A DNA stretch of 64,000 bases from JAGVPT01 sp963827085 (GTDB lineage Bacteria > Bacteroidota > Ignavibacteria > UBA10030 > UBA8401): the NCBI GenBank assembly GCA_963827085.1, contig CAWGZY010000001.1, positions 62,001 through 126,000 of the forward strand, written 5' to 3'. The notes beneath the pieces were generated by a model. The model was not told the DNA's origin, made no database searches, and saw only the letters and a list, made by a program, of their open reading frames with translations. How positions within the stretch are numbered: position 1 is the first letter of the stretch; the number at the start of each line of letters is the position of its first letter. Of this stretch, positions 6,935 through 15,496 are shown piece by piece. The position numbers and the translations under genes were made by a program.

Positions 6935-7624
6935 TTATTTTATCGATAACAATTCAACTTCGAAAATGAGCGTTGCATTTGGGCCGATCGTTTGTCCTGC
7001 GCCCCGTTCGCCGTATGCGAGCTTTGAGGGGATGAACAACTGCCACTTCGCGCCGACTTTCATGTGCTGCAGCGCCTCGGTCCATCCCGGGATAACACCG
7101 TTTACAGGGAAGGTCGCCGGCTCTCCGCGTTTATACGAATTGTCGAATTCTGTTCCGTCGATCAGTGTGCCGCTGTAGTTTGTTGTGACCGTGTCGTTGA
7201 GGGTAGGCTTTTTCCCGCTTCCTTCTACGAGTATTTTGTACTGAAGCCCGCTCGGCAAGGTAATAACGCTGTCCTTCTTTTTATTCGCCGCTAAAAAAGC
7301 ATCGCCTTCCTTCTGATTCTTTTCCGCAAGCTCACCGGTTTCCTTGGACTGCTTCGCCATCATTTCCTGCTGGAATGCCGTCATCACTTGTTGAATTTCT
7401 GAATCGCTCAAGATGAGTTTCTGGTTTGTAAACGCATCTTGAAGTCCTTTAAAAAGAAATTCGGGGTCGATATCGATACCCTGTTTCTTCAGGTTTTTGG
7501 CAATGTCGGTGCCGATGATGTAACTGACCTTGTCCTTTTCAGTCGTCAGCGTCGATTTCGTTTGCGCGCTGAGTTGAAATGTCATAACGACAAGGCACAA
7601 CAGCACGATGCACATTTGTTTCAT
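6935..7624 (-). CDS. FKBP-type peptidyl-prolyl isomerase, FkpA/Mip-like, exported
   Basis: This 229-residue foldase isomerises proline bonds, probably in the periplasm. It starts MKQMCIVLLCLVVMTFQLSAQ, a signal peptide ending at the Ala before QTKS. A helical N-terminal part of about 100 residues (VSYIIGTDIAKNLKKQG, then long Lys/Gln/Glu-rich helices) matches the Mip/FkpA dimerisation domain. The FKBP domain follows from about residue 115, with LPSGLQYKILVEGSG, YSGTLIDGTEFDNSY, VIPGWTEAL and PSKLAYGERG. The ATG at 7624 is chosen because AGAAGGAG lies six bases upstream; longer in-frame extensions lack a ribosome site and would bury the signal peptide. Confidence 0.92.
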   Translation of the reverse strand: MKQMCIVLLCLVVMTFQLSAQTKSTLTTEKDKVSYIIGTDIAKNLKKQGIDIDPEFLFKGLQDAFTNQKLILSDSEIQQVMTAFQQEMMAKQSKETGELAEKNQKEGDAFLAANKKKDSVITLPSGLQYKILVEGSGKKPTLNDTVTTNYSGTLIDGTEFDNSYKRGEPATFPVNGVIPGWTEALQHMKVGAKWQLFIPSKLAYGERGAGQTIGPNATLIFEVELLSIK

Positions 7625-7762
7625 CTGGTTCTCCTTCTGGTAAAAAAAATATGTATGCAGGCTTATCCTGCATAAGAACTCGGGGTACAGTGGCAACTTC
7701 CGAGGCTATTAGGCAGGCGACATGACCAAAATAGCATTTTTTCTTAACGTTTCCAAGTCCTG

Positions 7763-7920
7763 GTAGTGTCCTAATCAGAACAAAGTCCAAGGGACCTTTT
7801 ACAGAGTGCTGAAAATATAGCGCAAAGACGTTAAGCCGCAAGGGAAACATATCCATTCTCTTTGCGCCTTAGTGTCTTTGCGTGAGCAAGCTTCACACCT
7901 TTCCTAAATTAGGACACAAC
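7763..7920. mobile_element. MITE-like element, copy 1 (158 bp)
   Basis: One end reads GTAGTGTCCTAAT and the other, reverse-complemented, reads GTTGTGTCCTAATTTAGG, so the element has terminal inverted repeats of about 15-20 bases. The interior holds a large hairpin built from CGCAAAGACG-TTAAGCCGC and its partner CTTTGCGCCTTAGTGTC-TTTGCG. It has no coding capacity. A second copy lies in the opposite orientation at 25180-25317; read in the same direction the two align almost throughout, the longest difference being about 20 bases absent from copy 2. No target-site duplication is evident. A non-autonomous transposable element is the best explanation; the helper transposase is not in this window. 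Confidence 0.65.
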
Positions 7921-8219
7921 CCAAGTCCTTTGATGTGTTGGTAAGGTACGTTTCGCAAAAGGATTAGATACTGAATCGAGTTCGGTTAGATTAGCATTAA
8001 TTGAAATTAGGCCATTAAGGCGGTCGTCATGCCACATACTAATCCTAGCACGGGATCGCTAAGGATGGGCAAGGGGACTTCAACGTATCGAATCTTTCCG
8101 GAGGAATATACTTTTCAAGGTTCTGGTTTGGCGGAAAAAAGCGGATAAAGAAAATGTTATTTATCAAATAGTAATGAGGATGGAACTGGTTCCCCAGGAG
8201 CGGTTCCATTATAAGTGAT
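7921..8219. other. Gap without recognisable gene
   Basis: About 300 bases between the MITE-like element and the end of the thioredoxin-fold gene. No reading frame with protein-like composition and no convincing regulatory signal was seen. A weak hairpin (TGGAAC / GTTCCA) at the right-hand end might terminate the thioredoxin-fold gene on the minus strand. Confidence 0.4.
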
Positions 8220-8714
8220 TCACGGCGCCCACTTCTTGAGGAACGCCAGTACTTTGTCATGGTCGTGCCCCTGACCGGATTCTAACTCGCCGGTATCCTG
8301 CGACCAGAGCAATGTTCCGTCGCTGTTGAGTACGAAAAAATGCGGGTAGCCAGGAATCTTTGGGTATTTTGAGAGAAAATCTTTATTCTCGTTTCCCTTG
8401 CTGTAATTGACCTTCACGTAGATGAATTTTTCGTGAAGGAAATCTGCGACGTCTTTGTTTTGCTCCCAGAATCTATCGAGATAGTGGCACCATTTGCACC
8501 AGTTGCCTCCAACATCGAGTAAGATTCGCCTGCCGGTTCTTTTTGCCTCCACGACCGCATCGTCTACATCCTTTGCCGGGTTGCGCGTTGAATCGAATTC
8601 TGCGACCGCGGTATACTGCACATGCGTAGAATCTTTTCCCTGTGCGACGAGAGCAACGCTGCTCAGCGTGAGTAATGAAAGGAGTGTGATTGTCACTATC
8701 CCGGATTTGCTCAT
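8220..8714 (-). CDS. Exported thioredoxin-fold protein with CKWC motif
   Basis: This 164-residue protein has a signal peptide (MSKSGIVTITLLSLLTLSSVALVAQG) and a thioredoxin-like domain from about residue 48. ILLDVGGNWCKWCHYLDRFW carries a CxxC active site in the form seen in the Thioredoxin_7/DUF255-like group. YPKIPGYPHFFVLNSDGTLLW provides the cis-proline strand. It is therefore likely to be a periplasmic thiol-disulfide oxidoreductase, reductive or isomerase-type, but the partner is unknown. It is a single gene with noncoding DNA on both sides. Confidence 0.85.
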   Translation of the reverse strand: MSKSGIVTITLLSLLTLSSVALVAQGKDSTHVQYTAVAEFDSTRNPAKDVDDAVVEAKRTGRRILLDVGGNWCKWCHYLDRFWEQNKDVADFLHEKFIYVKVNYSKGNENKDFLSKYPKIPGYPHFFVLNSDGTLLWSQDTGELESGQGHDHDKVLAFLKKWAP

Positions 8715-8839
8715 GGTCTCTTCGATAATAATTTACTAAAATTAACACTTCAGGAATTTTGATTCTGCCACAAAACGGAGGATAAAAATGGCAGCTGGCG
8801 TACGAGTGAAGCTTGGGAAGTGAGGACGTTTGTTTTTAG

Positions 8840-8912
8840 CTGCCCCGCTAGGGTTCGAACCTAGACTCTTCTGATCCAGAGTCAGACGTGTTGCCAATTA
8901 CACTACGGGGCA
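8840..8912 (-). tRNA. tRNA-Gln (anticodon CUG)
   Basis: Read on the minus strand, a 73-base cloverleaf is complete. The acceptor stem is TGCCCCG / CGGGGCA with a G discriminator. The D arm is GTGTAATTGGCAACAC, the anticodon arm TCTGA-CTCTGGA-TCAGA, and the T arm has the canonical GGTTCGAACCC form. In the seven-base anticodon loop CTCTGGA, positions 34-36 read CTG, which decodes CAG as glutamine. The U1 opening and the D arm match bacterial tRNA-Gln. CCA is not encoded. Confidence 0.93.
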
Positions 8913-8954
8913 AAAGTGTTACACAACTTCTTGAGAAACCAACCTGCTGCTGGA

Positions 8955-9059
8955 ACGTGTTGCCAATGCAATTTCAACATTAGTTAGCGAACGAAGTGAA
9001 GCTAACTAATACGTTGAAATTAGCATCCCGCGTTTTTTGCGGGATTACACTACGGAGGA
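8955..9059 (-). pseudogene. tRNA-Gln-like 5' fragment split by a 78-bp hairpin-rich insertion
   Basis: Immediately upstream of tRNA-Gln on the minus strand, TCCTCCGTAGTGTAAT and TTGGCAACACGT match the acceptor and D-arm sequence of a glutamine tRNA. They are separated by about 78 bases (8968-9045) that fall within the D loop. The insert holds a long imperfect hairpin (AATTTCAAC/GTTGAAATT and TTAGTTAGC/GCTAACTAA, loop GAACGAAGTGAA) and a second hairpin CCCGC-GTTTTTT-GCGGG... The remaining tRNA 3' half, with anticodon loop and matching CGGAGGA acceptor strand, cannot be found. I read it as a broken second tRNA gene. The next 257 bases up to 9316 hold nothing recognisable. Confidence 0.45.
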
Positions 9060-9316
9060 AATTGAGAAATTCCCTGTCATCCGGCGCAACAATTTGCAGA
9101 ACAGTTTCGCTTTGGAATAACTAATATACGGAAGCCTTTTCGATTTCGCAATATGAAGCTTTGAGGAATTTTCTTCAGTTTACCTCAAGATACCGGTCGG
9201 CACCAAACGCTTATTTCCTTAAAAAATCGATGGAATCCCGTGGAAATAAAGATGATCGAGCTAATAGAGACAATAGCCAACCCACGAAAGAAGAAACAAT
9301 AGACAAAAATTTGCTT

Positions 9317-9874
9317 CTACCGGGCTGAGTATTTCACGACCCATTCCGCGAAGGCCGCCATGAATTTCTTCAAAAATTCCCGCGTTGAATCATTCGTGAG
9401 GTTTTCGTGTTCGTCAAATAATTTTGCGGCGCCTCCAATGTACGCTTCGGGCTGGGCCATGGTTGGAATATTGAGAAACACTAACGATTGTCGTAAATGA
9501 TGGTTCGCACCGAATGCGCCCAGAGCGCCCGGCGAAACACTCACAACGGCACCTGGTTTTCCATCCCATATATTTTTTCCATACGGCCGGGAGCCGACGT
9601 CAATTGCATTCTTCAGCACAGCAGGAACAGAGCGGTTGTACTCCGGCGTAACAAAAAGAAGACCGTCAAAGCCCTTCAATCGTTCGCGGAAGTTTGTCCA
9701 CGCATCCGGAGGCGTCTCTTCCATATCCTGGTTGTATATCGGAAGCTCGCCGATCTCAATGATCTCAAGCGCCAACGACTCGGGGGCAAGCGCTATGAGG
9801 GCTTTTGCAGTTTTTCGAGTAAATGATTCCTTGCGAAGGCTACCAACAAGAACCGCAATTTTTTTCGATCGCAT
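9317..9874 (-). CDS. NADPH-dependent FMN reductase family protein
   Basis: This 185-residue flavodoxin-fold protein matches the NADPH-dependent FMN reductase / ChrR-like quinone or azo reductase family. The N-terminal phosphate-binding loop is VGSLRKESFTRK, VTPEYNRSVPAVLKNAIDVGSRP is the signature flavin segment, and VVSVSPGALGAFGANHHLRQ follows. It is cytoplasmic. Family members reduce quinones, chromate or flavins with two-electron chemistry and are often linked to oxidative stress. The ATG follows AGGAGGG. The gene stands alone. A second, more distant member of the same superfamily is encoded at 29475-30080. Confidence 0.9.
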   Translation of the reverse strand: MRSKKIAVLVGSLRKESFTRKTAKALIALAPESLALEIIEIGELPIYNQDMEETPPDAWTNFRERLKGFDGLLFVTPEYNRSVPAVLKNAIDVGSRPYGKNIWDGKPGAVVSVSPGALGAFGANHHLRQSLVFLNIPTMAQPEAYIGGAAKLFDEHENLTNDSTREFLKKFMAAFAEWVVKYSAR

Positions 9875-10090
9875 TGTCCCTCCTATGATTGTAATTCTCT
9901 TTTTCTTTGTACGCGTAACGCTCTTTATATATTACTTTATCAATAAATATGCGCTGCCAATATTTCCTGAAGCCTGCTCGTAGCAACGCTCGAGTATGTC
10001 TGGTCCGAATTGCCTTTCTTTCGCTGGAACAAACTTCAAATTCAACATTATCAAGAACGAACCGATGCCTTCGTCGTATTACCGCTGGCC

Positions 10091-10564
10091 CTAATCGATC
10101 CTCTTAAAGACTTGCTCCAGCAGAATATCATCGATTTTTTTCCCCCCTTCGTAGTGTATAAGATGGCCGGAGGTATACCAGAGGTCGCCGTCGAGTTTGA
10201 ATTCGAACGCAAGCGACGTTCCGATGTACTGCGGGGCATAGAAGAATTCGGTCGTTTCTGTGTACGTGTTTCCGACGACTTTGTAGGTACCGGCTCCGAA
10301 CGCATCTTGATACGCCGAGATAGAGTCATGCTGCGTTCTTTTTGCCAGGAGGTCTTCAAGCTGTTTCCTGTCCTGGCGGAACCATGCATAGTGAGTAGGA
10401 GTCACAAGCTTTATTTGCCTTCCGGAAATAGGATGATCCTTCCCGTCCTCTTTTTGAGAAACCAATTCCCATGTGCCCTGCAGCTTGACGGCCTGCTGCG
10501 CACATGACATTGCTGGCAGCAGGTACAGCAGAATTACGGCGACGATGCGCGGTGAATATTTCAT
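10091..10564 (-). CDS. Exported lipocalin-like protein
   Basis: This 157-residue protein starts with a signal peptide (MKYSPRIVAVILLYLLPAMSCAQQ). The Cys after AMS could be a lipid-attachment site, although the -3 residue is not the usual Leu. The mature part begins LQGTWELVSQKEDGK, a WxL(V) opening typical of lipocalin-like domains of Bacteroidota. It continues with alternating strands (YKVVGNTYTETTEFFY, LAFEFKLDGDLWYTSG). This resembles the small lipocalin-like/DUF4488-type envelope proteins, with ligand unknown. The start has AGGAGG. It stands 147 bases ahead of the DUF3857 gene on the same strand. Confidence 0.65.
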   Translation of the reverse strand: MKYSPRIVAVILLYLLPAMSCAQQAVKLQGTWELVSQKEDGKDHPISGRQIKLVTPTHYAWFRQDRKQLEDLLAKRTQHDSISAYQDAFGAGTYKVVGNTYTETTEFFYAPQYIGTSLAFEFKLDGDLWYTSGHLIHYEGGKKIDDILLEQVFKRID

Positions 10565-10711
10565 GTGATCCTCCTGGCAAAAAGTAAGTGATGGTTAGTG
10601 ATGAAGCCATCCGCCGCTTACGGCTGGTACGGTAGCAGCGCGGTGCGAATCGATGCGGAGTTCGACCCGTCTCATTGATCGTCGAAATAATAAAGCGTTG
10701 ACATCTCCTCT

Positions 10712-12661
10712 TCATCGTCCCCGAGTCTTCGAAACCAGCACGACCTGCGCCTTGTCCGACTTCACAATAGAGGCAAAAAAATTCCGGTATTCGTCATAGC
10801 GATCCGGAGACACTTCATATTCGTGAACCTCCAACGTACGATCAAAAACGAGAGCCGTGTCGCCGAGCATCGTGCACTTATATACGAAAGTACCAAATGA
10901 GCTGGAAAGTTTCACTTCAGATGGAAGCGTTTCAACCTTGTAGCCGGAAGGCAGGACATAGAGAATGGAATCGGCATCGTGAAATGGATATCCGAAACGA
11001 ATTGGTGAAACTCGATGCGCGAGAGCCGGGGGAACCGATGTTTTTCTGTCCAAAAGATTCGGTTGGAAGAAAATTCGTTCTCCCGAAACAGATGCGAACC
11101 GAGGAAGCGCGAGCTGAACGGCGAGCATTAGTGAGTTGGTATGTGAACCGAAACCTGAGAAGTTGAAACTGGAGAGCGTGGCGTTGGGGAGGCCAAGTGA
11201 GTTTTCTATCCACTCTTCCCGGTCCTTTGGAGAAGCCTCTTCAAGCCTGTCGCGGACGTCGTCGTCTTTGTCTCCAGTCCAGTGCGTCGTTATGGATGCT
11301 CGTGCATCTCCAACGGGTTCCAGAACAACATATCCACCGCGAAACTGTTTATTGTCCTTCGACGTGCTCTTTGGAGTTTGCACAACGAAGCCCCCTTGCG
11401 GTGTCGCGAGCAGTGCCTGTCGATTTTCAGTAAAATCCCCCAGGTGCCCCGCCTCGTTCAGTGGACTCGTGCACTCCAGCCATAACGAATCGGGAGACCG
11501 GGGAACGCAGACGATCACATGATCAAATTGGTTGCAGGGGAAATCGGGGAGGAGCGAATCAGGGTCAGATCCAGCTTCTATAATTGCAGAATAAGCTTTA
11601 ATTCCAGCGGCGCCGAGGAGTGATACGGTATAGTTCGAAAGAGCCTTGCAGTCGCCGTACCCGTGTTCGTGTACATACCGTGCATCGAACGGCTGCCAGC
11701 CTCCAATTCCTAGTTGAACGCTGACGTAGCGCGTACGCGATTGCATGTAGCGGTAAATTTTGGCGATTGTTTCCGGAATACTGTCGCCGTTGATTGCTAA
11801 AGATTGGATGTCCTGCAGCGCATTTTCAGGAAGATTATTTCTTCCTTCTGTCAGAGAATAATACCAATATCCAAAATCCTTCCATGATTTCATGCTTCCT
11901 GCATGCCCCTCAAGTTCAAAAGTGAGGGGGGCAATCCGGACAACCGTGGCCGCATCTTCGACGTCTTTGCCGTAGACGTCCTCGGAAAGTTCGGGCAAAT
12001 TTGTCGCCTGCCAAGCATAGCGTTTCTTGTTTCCTTCTATGGAGATAACCGGCAGAGCAGAATCCCCCTTGCAATGATACCGCAAGTTCTCATCCGACGG
12101 CACAAGCACTTCGAATCTCGAGAGTTCAACGGGGTCAAAAGACGATCGAGAAAACCATGTCGGCCAGTTTAGAACTCCATAATATGAGATTTCATATTCA
12201 TACTCTATCGTATATGGGTATCGGTTGTAATACAAGTGAGATGTTTTTTCTCTCTCATCCTCATAAAGAGAATAATTGCTGATCGCGCTCATGTCCTTGA
12301 TGTCATCCGACCCCAATTCCCGGATTTTTTTTCCTTTGGCATCGTAGATTCTCCCCTTGAGCGACTCGATATCAACCAACTTATCGTATCCCAGCGTGAT
12401 ATCTCCGTACGATTCTTTTTCTTTATTGAAAATAGTAATGGCGTCGAGCACATGTATCACAGAGTGGCTTGCGTTCTTCACTTCAAAATACAAAACTTTT
12501 TTTCTGACCACTGCCCCCGCATCTTTGCTGAGATTGCCGGGAATTTTGGACACATCGTATTCCCCCTCCTCGCCGGCGGAGGCCGATCCATACAGCAAGA
12601 GGCATTGCATCAGAAGCCAAAGGCTAATAGCCGGGTTGATCCGAGTCCGACCCTTTATCAT
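10712..12661 (-). CDS. DUF3857 / transglutaminase-core protein, exported
   Basis: This 649-residue protein has a signal peptide, a DUF3857 domain of about residues 60-240 (YNRYPYTIEYEYEISYYG) and a transglutaminase-like core of about residues 270-400. The core shows RTRYVSVQLGIGGWQP, then HGYGDCKALSNYTVSLLGAAGI with the catalytic-type cysteine, FDHVIVCV with the histidine, and LWLECTSP in the third position. A C-terminal beta region follows. Such proteins are common envelope proteins in Bacteroidota; the reaction is not known. The ATG overlaps the stop of the related upstream gene in an ATGA, so the two are translationally coupled and may form a pair. Confidence 0.85.
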   Translation of the reverse strand: MIKGRTRINPAISLWLLMQCLLLYGSASAGEEGEYDVSKIPGNLSKDAGAVVRKKVLYFEVKNASHSVIHVLDAITIFNKEKESYGDITLGYDKLVDIESLKGRIYDAKGKKIRELGSDDIKDMSAISNYSLYEDEREKTSHLYYNRYPYTIEYEYEISYYGVLNWPTWFSRSSFDPVELSRFEVLVPSDENLRYHCKGDSALPVISIEGNKKRYAWQATNLPELSEDVYGKDVEDAATVVRIAPLTFELEGHAGSMKSWKDFGYWYYSLTEGRNNLPENALQDIQSLAINGDSIPETIAKIYRYMQSRTRYVSVQLGIGGWQPFDARYVHEHGYGDCKALSNYTVSLLGAAGIKAYSAIIEAGSDPDSLLPDFPCNQFDHVIVCVPRSPDSLWLECTSPLNEAGHLGDFTENRQALLATPQGGFVVQTPKSTSKDNKQFRGGYVVLEPVGDARASITTHWTGDKDDDVRDRLEEASPKDREEWIENSLGLPNATLSSFNFSGFGSHTNSLMLAVQLALPRFASVSGERIFFQPNLLDRKTSVPPALAHRVSPIRFGYPFHDADSILYVLPSGYKVETLPSEVKLSSSFGTFVYKCTMLGDTALVFDRTLEVHEYEVSPDRYDEYRNFFASIVKSDKAQVVLVSKTRGR

Positions 12662-14757
12662 AGTTGTGCCCCATTTTTTTTCTGTGTTTTTTTCGACGCC
12701 TTATGGCCGGGGACCGTACTCTGTTTTAAAGAGTCAGCGGGTGCTGAAACAGTAACTTTCTTGACATGCGATAGGACAAACTGCTCCGATTCCGCAGCGA
12801 CGACCCTGGTATAGAAATCGCGGAGTGCAGCATAGTTGTCTGCCGAAATCTCAGACCGTCGAATTTCAAATTTTGAAACGAGATGAATTTGCCGTCCGGC
12901 GACATCGACCCTCCGCGTATACACGGCTGCATCTCCGGCCAGTGAAATCGACTTATCGCTCACTCGTTCGAGGACGTCGAAACTATCGGGAATCACGATG
13001 TTGATAGCGGATGTTAGAGAGCGGGGATAGCCGTAATCTAACGGGAATGTCCTTTCTTTAGTTTTCAAAGGATTTTCCCTCTCACGGTGAATTATCTGGG
13101 GGTTGAAGTAGATCATGTCGCCATTTTTTAAAGCATAGCTCGGAGCCGAAATAGAAGCGTGGAATCCGAGCGCTTCTTCAATGCTGTCCTTTCCGCTTAC
13201 CCATACCGAATCAATCGTCAACCCCGATGCCTCCGTTTCAAATTGCTCCTTTGCGATGTCAAGGCTCTTCCGTCCCATTAATTTTTGTCGCGCGAAAAGT
13301 CCGCCATACTCCGAATACGAATCATCGATCATCCCCGAGAGCGAGCCGTCCTCGTGAACCTTAAGCGTTGCGACGGCTGCGGCCATTCCCCGTTTCTGTG
13401 TCGTCAGCGTGGCCCACTTCATCGAGTCGCTGTTGACCACCAGCCCTTTGACGTTGAGAACATTTGCCGGCAGCATTTCCATTGGCCTTTCCGGATCTGT
13501 CGCATCAAGAAAGTATTCCTGATTACCGATAGTCCCCCTCGCAAGAACATAGTTGAACTGATCAATAATAGGATAAGAGTCCTGGATTTTACCGTTGTCG
13601 CGCGTACTGACAATAACGGGGTCAGCATTGATTCCCGCGCTTTTAAGCATAGAGAGAAGCAGGAAAGTAATTTCTGCACTGGTTCCTGTTTTGGACTCCA
13701 GCACGTCGTTGACGTCATGTGTAGCGTCGAGGCCGTTCCCTCCGGAGCAAACGATGGAAGAAGAAACCCAGTGATAGATCGCCGCCAGTTTTTGCTCAGG
13801 AGTAGATAATCCGGCAATAATATCATTGGTTTGATTTCTGACCTTCTTGGTGTCGTCAATCCTGTCGCCGAAGTAATCATCCTTCAACAACTCTTCCACC
13901 AGCTTTTTCCAGTCAGTCATAAATGTTTTCACCCCGTGCGTGAGACTCGCCCACCCCGAAAACTGGACACTGACTTTACTTCGGTAGTCATTCATGGTAG
14001 TCGTGAAGGGTTCATCCCTTAAAGCCGGAACATCTTTCATTGCAAGGCGTATTTCGTAACATTGCAGCTCGTCGTTCCCGTATGAGAGGCTTGAATGTGT
14101 TGAGTACCGGCACTTCACATCTATATTATCTTTGGCTGCAAACGGTTGGTTCTTTCTGAATACCGTCATATAACCCACGTTTTGAGGAGAATAAATTCTG
14201 TACTCGCTCCAGAGAGCCGGCTCGGAATACTGAAACCACCAATCATGAATAAGTCCAAGGTATTCCGTCATGATTTTGTACCGAAATTCTATCACACATC
14301 CGACTTTGAGGGAGGGGAGAGTGAACCGGTACCGGGTCCTGTCCGTGTTTACTTTTTCCTGAAAAATATCTTTGCTCTCGAGCTCGGTTTTGACGATTTC
14401 GTTGTGGTCATCCAGCGAGTACGTCGTTCCTTCTATGTCGTGTATCCGCTCATAATTCTTCTTTGTATACAGGTCGATATATTGAGTTCCCGATTCATAC
14501 CCCTTTAGCGTGAGAATTTTAATTCTCATATGTCTGGCAAAAGTAAGAATGTAGTTAGCGTCAATGGACGATTCTCCGTAATCGCACAAGATCAAGGCGG
14601 ACGCGTTGGTATCGGGGGAATACGATTTCATTTCCAGGTCGCTTCTGGGGATTTCACCCCATTGCATCGGAGGATCTTGAGCGTATATCCTGTGAAAGGA
14701 TATCTGGAACAGAAACACACAGTTCATAAAGAGAAAGGCAAAACGTTGTCGTGTCAT
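12658..14757 (-). CDS. DUF3857 / transglutaminase-core protein with lost active-site residues
   Basis: About 699 residues from ATG 14757, with a signal peptide (MTRQRFAFLFMNCVFLFQ). It has the same architecture as the gene it overlaps: DUF3857 (YRFTLPSLKVGCVIEFRYKI), a transglutaminase-like core and a C-terminal beta domain. In the core the usual G-x-C position reads KTGTSAEITFLLLSML, and the usual histidine position reads FNYVLARG, so both the catalytic cysteine and the histidine appear replaced; LDATDP keeps the aspartate. It is therefore probably non-catalytic. An upstream TTG at 14787 is in frame but has no ribosome site. The pairing of one intact and one altered copy suggests that they work together. 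Confidence 0.8.
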   Translation of the reverse strand: MTRQRFAFLFMNCVFLFQISFHRIYAQDPPMQWGEIPRSDLEMKSYSPDTNASALILCDYGESSIDANYILTFARHMRIKILTLKGYESGTQYIDLYTKKNYERIHDIEGTTYSLDDHNEIVKTELESKDIFQEKVNTDRTRYRFTLPSLKVGCVIEFRYKIMTEYLGLIHDWWFQYSEPALWSEYRIYSPQNVGYMTVFRKNQPFAAKDNIDVKCRYSTHSSLSYGNDELQCYEIRLAMKDVPALRDEPFTTTMNDYRSKVSVQFSGWASLTHGVKTFMTDWKKLVEELLKDDYFGDRIDDTKKVRNQTNDIIAGLSTPEQKLAAIYHWVSSSIVCSGGNGLDATHDVNDVLESKTGTSAEITFLLLSMLKSAGINADPVIVSTRDNGKIQDSYPIIDQFNYVLARGTIGNQEYFLDATDPERPMEMLPANVLNVKGLVVNSDSMKWATLTTQKRGMAAAVATLKVHEDGSLSGMIDDSYSEYGGLFARQKLMGRKSLDIAKEQFETEASGLTIDSVWVSGKDSIEEALGFHASISAPSYALKNGDMIYFNPQIIHRERENPLKTKERTFPLDYGYPRSLTSAINIVIPDSFDVLERVSDKSISLAGDAAVYTRRVDVAGRQIHLVSKFEIRRSEISADNYAALRDFYTRVVAAESEQFVLSHVKKVTVSAPADSLKQSTVPGHKASKKTQKKNGAQL

Positions 14758-14834
14758 GGGAGCACCATTGTTGTGGGGGAAAACCAATATGAAGAACTAG
14801 CGAGGTTAACATAGAGAAAAGGCTGCTGGCTAGA

Positions 14835-15371
14835 TTACTTGCCGCCGCAAAGTAAAGAGGAAACAATCGTTCTATACGCTGATAGTTCCTCCTCGGTTGC
14901 CGTAACATCTTTTTTACTTAAGGAAACAGAAAGAACATACCTTAATTCTTTTCCGGGGTTGATGTAGGTAACATACTCATAAAAATCATTTTCAACAAAA
15001 AAGACTTTGGAAAAACATTTGTATTTCGGATGCTCCACCGAAAGATCGGCGAACTTAATTCCGGCGTACTTCTGCTTGTACTCTTTCATATCGTACGCAA
15101 GGTCCGCTGCGGTGTTTTCATCAACCTTATCGTTCACAGAAACTCTGATTATTCCGTAGGGAGAAGTGCTATCCTGACCCGGTCGGCAAAAAATGATGTT
15201 TGCCGAATAATTGGCCGCGCTGTCAGTATCGGCATGCCAGCCGTCCGGCTCTTTCACGCCGAATACAAAGCCGTCGCCATACACCAGTACTCTGTCGTGC
15301 CTCTGATCCTGCGGAGAAGACGGGATGATGAACAATACGATGTAAAGTACTATTGCGATCAGATTATGCAC
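14835..15371 (-). CDS. Exported protein of unknown function
   Basis: This 178-residue protein is not recognised. The N-terminus (MHNLIAIVLYIVLFIIPSSPQ) is a signal peptide or single membrane anchor. The mature region is a mixed alpha/beta domain: VLVYGDGFVFGVKEPDGWHAD, IIFCRPGQDSTSPYGIIRV, then KFADLSVEHPKYKCFSKVF and FYEYVTYINPGKELRYVLSVSL. The GFxFGVxxPxGW opening resembles small stress-type or PsbP-like exported domains, but I would not assign it. It is upstream of, and on the same strand as, the DUF3857 pair. Confidence 0.6.
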   Translation of the reverse strand: MHNLIAIVLYIVLFIIPSSPQDQRHDRVLVYGDGFVFGVKEPDGWHADTDSAANYSANIIFCRPGQDSTSPYGIIRVSVNDKVDENTAADLAYDMKEYKQKYAGIKFADLSVEHPKYKCFSKVFFVENDFYEYVTYINPGKELRYVLSVSLSKKDVTATEEELSAYRTIVSSLLCGGK

Positions 15372-15496
15372 TGGCTATTCTTTCCATTCCTTCCGCAGTC
15401 AGTAACCGGCGGGATAAGTGCCGCCCTGTTATCGATTCCGAGCGGGAGCAGTTAGCAGGATGTAAATTATTGTCCGTTGTCAATCGATGGATGGTA

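Noticed and set aside
7763..7920. Direct target duplications around the MITE-like elements
   Set aside because: The bases flanking either copy show no clear duplication, so the insertion mechanism cannot be supported from the flanks.
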